A stretch of 64,000 nt of DNA, taken from Bugula neritina. Taxonomy: Eukaryota; Bryozoa; Gymnolaemata; Cheilostomatida; Bugulidae. This document shows positions 42,846 to 51,907 of the stretch, piece by piece. Position 1 is the stretch's first letter, and each line of letters begins with the position of its first letter. The position numbers and the translations under genes were made by a program. Location: assembly GCA_964035545.1 (NCBI GenBank), contig OZ037772.1, positions 4,139,538 to 4,203,537 on the forward strand, read 5' to 3'. The notes under the pieces are model-generated. The model was not told the DNA's origin, searched no databases, and saw only the letters and a list, made by a program, of their open reading frames with translations.

Positions 42846-45681
42846 CGACGTGTTCAGCAGTGGGGACCATGACGTCGGCCTGACCACGGCCGTCCGTCAT
42901 GAGATACCGCTAGCTGCAGGGACTACCCCTATTCGGCAGCCCACTAGGAGGCTGGGACCCGAGAAGGAAAAGGAGGTCAGCCAACAAGTCCGGGATCTTT
43001 TGGACCGCGGCCTCATCGAGCCAGCACATAGTGCGTGGAGTTCACCGGTCGTTCTGGTCCGAAAGAAAGACGGTAGTTGGCGGTTCTGTGTGGATTATCG
43101 CAAGCTCAATAGCGTGACCATACAGGACGCCTACCCCTTACCCAGGATCGACGAATCTCTGGACGCCTTAGCCGGCAGCAAGTACTTCAGTACGCTAGAC
43201 TTGTTGAGCGGCTATTGGCAGGTCCCCCTCAGCCCAGACGCCCAGGAGAAGGCGGCGTTCATCACGCGGGACGGCTTATGGAAGTGGAAGGTCCTCCCCT
43301 TCGGACTGACTTCTGCCCCCGCCACGTTCCAGCGGCTCATGGAACAGGTCCTCAGTGGACTCTACTGGAAGACACTGCTAGTATACCTCGACGACGTCAT
43401 CGTGATCTCCCCAGACTTTCAGACACACGTCAGCCGTCTGCGGGAGGTCTTCGATCGACTCCGAGGCGCCAATCTGAAGCTCAAACCCTCCAAGTGCGCT
43501 CTCTTGCAGCCAGAGGTGAAGTACCTGGGGCACGTCGTCGGCCGTCACGGTGTGGTGACGGATCCTGAAAAGGTACGAGCTATAGAAGATTGGGTAGCCC
43601 CCCAGGATTTGACTGGGCTACGGGCTTTCCTGGGGCTGGTAGGGTATTACAGGCAATACATACCAGACTTTGCGGGGGTAGCGCAGCCGTTAAACCGGCT
43701 CACCGCAAAGGGGGTGACCTGGCAGTGGACTCCCGTCGAACAGAGAGCGTTCGACTGCCTCAAGGGCCGCCTGCTGGAGGCCCCTATCCTGGCCTATCCA
43801 GACCCTGCCCTGGAGTACATCCTCGATACTGACGCCAGTGACCAAAATGTCGGCGCTGTGCTGTCCCAGGTGCAGGAGGGCCGCGAAGTAGTCGTGGCCT
43901 ACTACAGTAAGTCTCTCTCGCCCACTGAACGAAATTACCTCACTACCCGAAAGGAATTACTGGCAGTAATCAAGTCAGTGAAGCATTTCAGACCTTATCT
44001 ATACGGCAGGAAGTTCCGCTTGCGGACCGACCACGCCACCTTGATTTGGTTATGTAAGAGAGCAGAACCGTCCAGCCAAGTCGCCCGATGGCTCGAGGTC
44101 CTGGCCGAGTTCTCTTACCGGATCGAGCACCGACCCGGTAAGAAACACGGCAATGCTGATGGACTGAGCCGGCGACCGGACGAGAGGTGTAAACAGTGCC
44201 TCAACATCGAGAAGAGGGACGGAGGTCCTCCAAAATCCGAGTTGAGAGCACTGAACCACTCTGAAACGGAGTATGACTGGGACCAGGGTCAACTCCTACA
44301 GAAGGCCGCTACGCCCCCGGAGGCTATCCAACGCCTCCGTGCCAATCCTGTCTTGGCTGATAACGTTAGGGAGCTACGAAGACTCCAGGAGGACCTCCCT
44401 GGAGTGGTAGCCGACGTATATCGTGCCAAAAAGGAGGGGCGACGACCCAGTAAAGAACAACTGCGACAGGGATGCACCGAGTTACGGTCGTACTGTCAAC
44501 GTTGGGACTCCCTGCGGATCGGGCCAGATGGTCTGCTGACCATCACAGTGGCTGCTCACAACAACCAGTACGGCAGGAAAAGAGTGATCTGCCCAGCCGC
44601 CATACGCCGGGAGTTAGTATGGGACACCCACAAACAGGCCCACGCCGGGGTGAGCAGGGTGCTCTCCAAGCTACAACTCCGGTGGTACTGGCCCGGCATG
44701 GAGCGTGAGGTGCGGCGTAGAGTCAAACAATGCGAAATCTGCCAGGCCAGCAAGCATGGCCGTCTCCCTGGCGAAGCGGGACGGCGTAGGCTATATGCTG
44801 GGAGGCCGTGGCAGGTGGTAGCTATCGACCTAGTCGGACCCATGCCCGTCACCCCCAGAGGAAACAGTTGGATCCTAGTATTAACCGACCACTTTACACG
44901 GTGGGCGGACGCCCTGGCTATTCCAGATGCGTCCGCCCCCACGGTGGCCAGGGTGCTGGACCAAAATGTATTCTGCTATCTTGGACTACCTGAGCAAATA
45001 CATTCGGACCAGGGGGCTCAATTCCAGTCCCAACTGTTGAGCGACCTCTGCCGCCTCTGGGGAGTAAACCAAAGCAGGACCACCCCGTACCATCCTCAGG
45101 GCAACGGGGTGGTGGAACGCAACAACCCCATGTTGGGCGATGCACTGCACAGTCTGCTCCTCGGCCGGGGTCAGGAGGAGTGGGATACGGTACTGCCGCA
45201 AGTCATGCGGGCCTACCGTAGTACACCACACACCAGTACGGGGGAAACCCCTTACCTCCTGATGCCTGGTCGAGAGACGCGAGTGCCTGACCACCTCACA
45301 TACCACATCCCAGAGCAGGACTATACCATCCACGAGTATGCCAGTAAATTGATAGAGGACCTGAGGGCCGCACACGAAATACTTCGGGCGAAGCAGTGGC
45401 AGGTACGGCGAGAGGACTCTCAGGAACCACCTCTCTATCAAACTGGGGACTGGGTGTGGATGGTCAACTACCGTAGGCGTCGAGGACAAGCGGCTAAGCT
45501 CCAGCCTAAGTTTGTGGGACCCTACGTAGTAGTTGAGGCTATGCCCAATCATACGTACAAGTTGGAGCGATCTGGACAGGTCTCTGTCCAGAACGAAGCC
45601 CGCTTGAAACCGTATTGGGCTAGCTCAGGAGCAGCAGGAGCAGCCCCCCCCCGTTGTTGGAGCCCAGGAGGCAGACAGTAA
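42829..45681 (+). CDS. pol: Pol of element C: RT, RNase H and integrase; protease missing
   Basis: The frame is open from about 42776 and has no clear ATG at its start (42829 is a TTG). It begins just before reverse transcriptase (LLQDYSDVFSSG). It shows FCVDYRKLN, the YLDD site in VYLDDVIV, and an RNase H (DTDASDQN, TRKELLA, RTDHA). The integrase has an HHCC finger and D/D/E (IDLVGP, SDQGAQF, VVERNN), followed by a PYVVVEAMPNHTYK barrel-like region. At a C10 run (about 45644-45653) the frame shifts. The Pro-rich region continues in another frame and shifts again at a C9 run near 45855. The conserved tail is then read at 45860-46321. Both breaks sit in homopolymers, so slippage or sequencing error is possible. 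Confidence 0.85.
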   Translation: MLQDYSDVFSSGDHDVGLTTAVRHEIPLAAGTTPIRQPTRRLGPEKEKEVSQQVRDLLDRGLIEPAHSAWSSPVVLVRKKDGSWRFCVDYRKLNSVTIQDAYPLPRIDESLDALAGSKYFSTLDLLSGYWQVPLSPDAQEKAAFITRDGLWKWKVLPFGLTSAPATFQRLMEQVLSGLYWKTLLVYLDDVIVISPDFQTHVSRLREVFDRLRGANLKLKPSKCALLQPEVKYLGHVVGRHGVVTDPEKVRAIEDWVAPQDLTGLRAFLGLVGYYRQYIPDFAGVAQPLNRLTAKGVTWQWTPVEQRAFDCLKGRLLEAPILAYPDPALEYILDTDASDQNVGAVLSQVQEGREVVVAYYSKSLSPTERNYLTTRKELLAVIKSVKHFRPYLYGRKFRLRTDHATLIWLCKRAEPSSQVARWLEVLAEFSYRIEHRPGKKHGNADGLSRRPDERCKQCLNIEKRDGGPPKSELRALNHSETEYDWDQGQLLQKAATPPEAIQRLRANPVLADNVRELRRLQEDLPGVVADVYRAKKEGRRPSKEQLRQGCTELRSYCQRWDSLRIGPDGLLTITVAAHNNQYGRKRVICPAAIRRELVWDTHKQAHAGVSRVLSKLQLRWYWPGMEREVRRRVKQCEICQASKHGRLPGEAGRRRLYAGRPWQVVAIDLVGPMPVTPRGNSWILVLTDHFTRWADALAIPDASAPTVARVLDQNVFCYLGLPEQIHSDQGAQFQSQLLSDLCRLWGVNQSRTTPYHPQGNGVVERNNPMLGDALHSLLLGRGQEEWDTVLPQVMRAYRSTPHTSTGETPYLLMPGRETRVPDHLTYHIPEQDYTIHEYASKLIEDLRAAHEILRAKQWQVRREDSQEPPLYQTGDWVWMVNYRRRRGQAAKLQPKFVGPYVVVEAMPNHTYKLERSGQVSVQNEARLKPYWASSGAAGAAPPRCWSPGGRQ

Positions 45682-45859
45682 CGCGCGGGCGGCAACGGCA
45701 CGGACCAGAATACGAAGTGGTTGTGCCGCGGGGAGAGGACTTGGTGAGGCAGGAGACGCCACTCCCACCAACGGAAGTGCGCCTACCGCCCCCAGTACCA
45801 AGTCTACCCCCACCACTTCCGGTTCCGCATCCGCGTCCGGAAGTGCAAAACCCCCCCCC

Positions 45860-46321
45860 GTGGGAGGGGCTCCATCTGGAGACAACAGCGGAGAGGGGAA
45901 CACCACCACCAACGGCGGGCCAGAAACACCACAGGTGGAGCAAAATAGCCCACCAGTGAGTACGCCGCCCCAACCAACAGCTACAACTCCCTCTCCAGCT
46001 GATACGTCACCTCCCCTGGAACGGGGACAGCGTACTAGACAACCCCCAGCATACCTTAAAGACTTCATATGTGACCGTGTTACAAACGGCAGTTATGAAA
46101 GTCTAGCTGGGCACCGTACGGAAGGACTGGCAACAAAGCGTGGGAGTTGTGAACACCACGGAAATCTCAACTTTTGCGAAGGCGGAGTAGTAAACAAAAC
46201 TACTACGCCCGGGGCAAATAGTTCCAGCCGTGCGCAACAACCACGCTGCCCAGTCTTTTCGTACGCTGACGTTGTCAAGGGAAGACGCATTCAAACTCAA
46301 TCCACGGACATCCAAGCTTGA
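45860..46321 (+). CDS. C-terminal Pol tail of element C with conserved Cys/His module
   Basis: This 153-codon stretch aligns with the end of Pol in A and B. It reads ERGQRTRQPPAYLKDFICD, then YESL, GSCEHHGNLNFC, and QPRCPVFSYADVVKGRR. In B the same block is joined to integrase without a break. The Cys and His positions and the FSY-D-V-RR ending are shared by all three elements, although the residues between vary. I do not recognise the domain. Confidence 0.75.
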   Translation: MGGAPSGDNSGEGNTTTNGGPETPQVEQNSPPVSTPPQPTATTPSPADTSPPLERGQRTRQPPAYLKDFICDRVTNGSYESLAGHRTEGLATKRGSCEHHGNLNFCEGGVVNKTTTPGANSSSRAQQPRCPVFSYADVVKGRRIQTQSTDIQA

Positions 46322-46330
46322 ACGCTGAGT

Positions 46331-47475
46331 ATGATTACAAATACCGGGTTCTCAGGTAAGCTTGCTCTGAGCTAACATTTCCACTCATGGAAACCAGTCT
46401 ACCATCAGTCAGTTCTGATTTAATCGCCTTGATTGAATCACAACTACTGGGGACTGAGTCCTACGTGAAAGGCGACGAGAACATAAAGATGGCCGACGAT
46501 CTACTAGATCTGGAGCTTGACACTATGTCTCTCTGTCAGTCTACACGACACGACTCAGTCCCTCGAGTGCTATCTGAAAAGATGTATGACTCCCAGACTA
46601 GTAACAGTCGGTTGTCATCAGAATTATGGTGTAAAGATCACATTCGATCTAACAGTAATTCTGCTCTTTTAGATACCGCTCTCTCTCCTCTCTCTGGTGA
46701 CATGCCGTCACTAGAAATGGCTTGGAACGAGGAACCCGTTCCCACTACTCTTCCGGAGGCACTCTTACAGCAGTCATGCTGGGTTACACCAGATACAGAA
46801 ACACTGATACGAGAGCACAAGGGAGACGACCAATGCACCACCTGCCGTTTATGCCAGCTTCACTTCACTACTCCACGAAGACTTCGAGTTCATATTCCCC
46901 AACATTATTTCACCACCTTTTGTCCCTGTGGACAGTATAGTTACCACAGGGACTACATCTTCCGTCACCAGCGAACTATGGGATGCCATGTTGGACACCT
47001 TTTCGGAGTCGACGAACCCTCCTTTCCACAATTCCTTAATCTCATCCGACCATTCATATCAGACCCAGCTCGCTATGAACAGCTGCGTCAGGAATTCCCC
47101 GCACCCAGGACCATCACACAGGGACCCTGCCCTAAACCACCCGGATATAGGAAACCACACGTACCCCGTCCCTCACCCCCCGCACGCACAGTGCCCCGCC
47201 CCGACTCTATACCAAGAGTCGTGTTACGACGCATCGATTTACCACAGCGATGGCGTCCCTCTCCCCCTGTCTCCCCAAGGCCTTCTCGTAAACGGCGTTG
47301 GCCATCTTCATCCCCCAACCGACACTCTGCCCCTGCCCGGAATCTAGGCGAGGCAGAAGAGCGGATACGAGAATTAGAGAAAGAGGTGCAAAGACTGACA
47401 CCGAGAATCTCCGCCGCCGCATCAGAACTCCGGGCCCTCTCTGCCTCTGTAGCCCGAATGAAAGGAAGTGCTTGA
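46331..47475 (+). CDS. ORF3 of element C: two-exon zinc-finger/coiled-coil protein
   Basis: The predicted gene is join(46331..46355, 46673..47475), 275 residues. Exon 1 is exactly 25 nt from ATG, nine bases after the pol stop. The donor is CAG|GTAAGC and the acceptor CTCTTTTAG|AT; the intron is 317 nt, phase 1, split codon GAT as in A and B. Exon 2 has WVTPDTE, the C2H2 finger (C-x2-C-x12-H-x3-H), CPCG with a following His and Cys, and a PSFPQFLNLIRP block. An Arg/Pro/Ser-rich linker and a coiled coil (EERIRELEKEVQRL) complete it. The intron is also open in this copy: an unspliced frame from ATG 46387 gives 362 codons. Unknown function; no membrane segment. Confidence 0.78.
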
Positions 47476-47800
47476 AGATGATATCTCCCAAACTCCCTAT
47501 CCGTGATGGTACTGCAGGTGGTGCCCCATCCCGAACCCTTCTCACGCCGGTGCTCACAAACAATTACTCAGTGTGACAATATATAGTAACCTACCAGTAT
47601 ACAGCTCTACCTCTATAGACTATCCCCTTACAAGTGCCTCCCGCCGGTGCCATTGTGTATTTACTGTTATATTTTTTTATATGTGTATATGTTTTCTTAT
47701 TACTGTACATAGCCATGTTTTTCTTTTTATGTGCCACACGCCCTCTCAGTTTTTTTAGTTTTATAACATTTTATGTCCGAATTTATTGTATCTGTGTTAT

Positions 47801-47837
47801 CAGAAAGTAGGGCTTTCTGCTGGGGGGGGGGGGGCGG
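47801..47837 (+). other. Hairpin plus polypurine tract of element C
   Basis: CAGAAAG (47801-47807), loop TAGGG, CTTTCTG (47813-47819), then 13 G residues and CGG up to the LTR at 47838. Confidence 0.8.
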
Positions 47838-48110
47838 TGTAGTGAGGACGTAATACACGCGTCCCCCAAACCCCTTCAGCCTATCGGAGTGCGTCACGTG
47901 ATAACCCTCAGCTAGTAGTAGTTTGTCAGTGGAGAGAGCGTACTAACTAAGCGAAGATGTAATCTCTAATCTGTGTACGTGCTGTATCTTTTATATAATT
48001 AGTAGCGAATAAACTTTGGAAACTCTTACTTAAATACTTTATTGATGTGGATAAATAGACTATAATTACAAGCTAGGAACCCACGCATAGTAATTACACA
48101 AATTACTACA
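47838..48110 (+). repeat. 3' LTR of element C (273 bp)
   Basis: Direct repeat of 41690-41962 with three differences. Confidence 0.93.
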
Positions 48111-51100
48111 ATATAATAATCAACATACAAATGAGATGCTCTTGTCAGTCTATAATGATGAATATTATACACTGGAACTGGGTTACTCTCTCACCTCCCC
48201 TCACTGCAGCTCAGCTAGACCAGATCTTCCCAAGTGATGAAGATTTTTATTTCTAAAAATTTCAAGATTACATGTACTGTATATGTATAACTATAACTCC
48301 TTCATATTATGTAGTTCATATATTTATCCACACTACACACTACAATCTAAGTTTACTTCTACATCCATGTGTCTAATATTCACTCTACCCTAGCTGCTAC
48401 CCCTCCTACTATGAATGAAGGTTCGGAAGTTTGAATTGGAAGCAAAACCAACAGGAAGTTTAAGCAGCAATGCAAGCTCATTTCTATAAACTATACACAC
48501 TGCATACATATAGTGGATATATTTCCTGTGTTCCAGTGCAATCATCACATCATCACTCTTCATTATAGCAGCATCAATCCTTTCAAAGCTGAACTCAAGT
48601 TGTGACCTTGACATAATTCTATGATACAACTATCCTCACACTCAATAAATTATTAGAAAAAGAACCTGTTCCAGAGATATCTTTCAAAAAGCATTTCCGC
48701 GAATATCTTTGAACTTTTAACATTATTTGACAGTATTTCCCTGAGCTACCTTCATAAGAGAGTTACATGAGAGTGTTATTGAGCTGGTTTACAGTAAAGG
48801 ATGATTTGCTGAATTCTGTGTTTCCACAAGCAAACTCTACCCACACATTGCTGACAATACACTAACAGTTTTAGTGCCATTCAGCACTACCTTTTTATAT
48901 AAGATAGGATTCCTTCAATTAATATGCTAATGGTTAGGAATCAGCAAATAAACTGCCTTGACCTGCAAAGTGGCCTACAATGTACAGCTTGTCAAAACCC
49001 AAGTCAAACTTAAGCAAGCTGCAGCACAAATTCACCAGCTTCAGCCATCATATTAATAATTGAACTGCTCTGTGCTTTTTACATGCATAATGTAATAATC
49101 ATAATCTTATATAATAATCAAATATACTAGAACAAATATAGACTTCTATTGTATATTATGCCTATCATTCATAAATTGCACTTTTAGAAAGAGGAGAACT
49201 TAATAGTAAACAGTTATGGAAGGGGAGATGATATGGTATGAAAAAGGTTTGGAACCACTGAGCTAGAGGAACCACCATACCTCAACCATAGCATCACATC
49301 CCTCTGCCATCTTGATTGCAGCCTGCCAGTTAAGAAAATTCAAGATTAATCAGATGTTCAGTGATGTTGCTGAATATGCTAGTACTAAACAGCTCAACTT
49401 AAACATTATAAAAATATTTTACATAATGAAAGTACAAACAAAAAGATGCAAGTGCTAGCTGACACTCAAGACTACTAATAAGAGACAAAGTCCTTGTAAA
49501 GATTTTGCTACTAAAAAGGACATAGATGTTATCTGTAATTTTGTAATTTGAAAATATACAGGACCGGAATTGGATATTCTAAAATAGCTCAATTGAAAAA
49601 CATGCACACTTGGTGCCCTGGATAATTTTTTAGATTTCAACCTTAGAGTTGTCTCTCTTCGACACTAAAATATAGCGCTCCGCTCAATGAATGCAACATT
49701 TCTTTCACGTGATTATTATAGAGCCGACCTTTGTAGTTGAGTGACGTGTTATAATCCTTCTGCGCGCAGAACTTCCTCGTTATTTTGGTTTTATTCATAT
49801 TGATATTGTGCCTTTTCTCACTTACTAGTTACCAAGTTTCTTACCAGTTTACAGACTGACACTATTGACTCTCGTGAGGTGAGAACAGTTTGAGTCATCT
49901 TATCATTTCTCAAATTAATCAGGTACCCGTACTTTAATACTTGCAGTTAGATTTACTATTTTAGTATTTACTATTTTATTTAGTATTTTAGTATTTTAAT
50001 TTTAATTCTAGATTTACTTTTACTTTTAGTTTTAGTTTTAATTTTAGCCTTTAGGCTTTAGGTTTAAGTCTAGGCTTATAACTTATATAATATTAATATA
50101 AGATTAAGCTTAAGACTAAGTTATATTTAAATTATAAGTTATATAAATTAAAATTCTTACAGTTAATGTTATAATATTATTTAAATATAATTGTTTCTCT
50201 TTGAGTCTTTTATTTGAAATTTACAATAGACATAGTAATACCATAGCCCATATGGCCATAGGCATATGATCAATAATTAATTAATTATAATGATTTATCG
50301 AATAATATAAATATAAATATCGTATTAATGATATTAAATTTATTATTATTATAAAAAATTTAATCGACTTCAAGTTTAGGTTCAAGTTTTAATACTGAAA
50401 AATTAATCTACTAGTAGTAGTACTAGTACTGCTACGTCTACAGTAGTAATAGTGGTAGTAGCCTACGATTACAGATTACTATTACGTACTATAAGTATTA
50501 GTCTATTAGTAATACATGTACTATTAGATTACTCTTAGTATTGCTATTCGATTTACTGTTGGTATAACTATATAAGAATTGAGACTAAGTATTTCAGTTT
50601 CGCACTATTTTATTTATATAATTATTTGTATTAACTTTAAGTATTACTATTAGTAATCACAATTAGTATTGATATTGCATCTCCTATTAGGATTACTGCT
50701 ATTACTATTAGTATTGTTGTATGAGTAATTACTAATTAGTATTAGTAATTTTTACTCATTGCATTACATTTACTATAAGTATAACTATAAAGTGTAAGTT
50801 ACTATTATTGCTTTACTATAACTATCAGTATTAGCTTTAGTGTTGCAGTTGGTTTTACTGCCAGGTCCCCTACCATCATTAAATTTATTTATAATGATAA
50901 TCTTGGTGATTATCACCCAATATTGACTCATATGACTAGGTTAGCCACATTTATATGATCTACTATTGTTGTAAACATAAAAATATGAGGTTAGTGTTAG
51001 TAAATCATTTGCTAGGTAAGAGTGTAGAATAAATAATTGGCTAGAGATGAGTGTAGAAGCTGCCAACTCATGAAACAACTACACCTGACCTAACAGAAGC

Positions 51101-51840
51101 ACAAACTTGTTAAATTAGTGTGTTTCACACCACCATAGTTTCTATTAGATGATTAGAATAGCAAACTAGCAGTTGATGGCTTTTTCCCTGGCTGGTGGAA
51201 GAGTGAATCTAAGTAACATATTAAATCATGCATCACCAACACTGCAGAAATGTTAAAATGAATTTTGTCATTTAGATTATGGAGAAAACAAAGTATTTTC
51301 AACACCCAGCACAAAATATTTCATGAAACTATGTTTTCTCCCACTGCTATGTTTCCCCATATTTTGTGTCTTAGCGTGAGCCCACGCAATGTATCTAGCC
51401 CAAAAATGGGCAGGTAACATTGTAAAACTGGCTGATATCTTTGAATGAGGGGATAAGCAGCTGAGCCCAATTGTGCTGTTTGTTCATAAAAGTAATACAT
51501 AACTCACTGGTATTCATGTTTCACTTCTCTTCTATATATTAGAAACACTTGATTAGTGGTGTTCAATAGAAGTAGAATAATAGTGTTCACTGAAGCACAC
51601 AACATTGCTTCATATTTATTGTATATGGAGTTTGAGTCACCAGCAAAAACCTTTTCAGTGATTACAATGGAAACAATACAGCCTTTGTTAGAGAGTTAAA
51701 GCTGTGAGCTCAGCATGTTGTAGCTGACTATCACGTATACCAGTTTTATTAACTGCCTTTGTTTAACATTATTTTTCATGTCTTTATTTTGTATGGTTTA
51801 TTGTTAAGGGTTAAGTCTTTGATTTGGAAACCTTCACAGA
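48111..51840. other. Mostly non-coding DNA; possible small exons of an unrecognised gene
   Basis: The section 49940-50860 is low-complexity AT-rich sequence built of TTTAGT/TATTAGTAT-like words. On the minus strand, exon-like pieces with plausible splice sites occur at about 49281-49324 (CAG|GCTGCAATCAAGATGG...GAG|GTATGG) and about 48530-48615 (encoding LEFSFERIDAAIMKSDD). On the plus strand, a terminal-exon-like stretch encoding LDQIFPSDEDFYF then TAA lies at 48209-48257. None is recognised and they may be chance. Confidence 0.3.
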
Positions 51841-51907
51841 TGTAGTGTGAAATATTATGCTAAGAGTATGTGTATCTTTTACAGGATTTCCTTATCATAT
51901 AACCAAG

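Larger units (their letters stand above)
41690..48110 (+). mobile_element. Ty3/gypsy element C, lacking nucleocapsid and protease, with a third gene
   Basis: The 273-bp LTRs (41690-41962 and 47838-48110) differ at three positions by eye. The duplication ATAT is at 41686-41689 and 48111-48114. LTR starts (TGTAGTGAG) and ends (AATTACTACA) resemble element A, but the middle is different. Gag runs almost directly into reverse transcriptase: the zinc knuckle, the frameshift signal and the protease are missing. RT, RNase H and integrase are intact in one 950-codon frame. It is complementary to element A, which retains exactly the missing parts. Confidence 0.93.

Noticed and set aside
45986-46068. 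Antisense frames over the Pro-rich Pol tail of element C
   Set aside because: Low-complexity complements of proline codons; no start context or homologue in element B.
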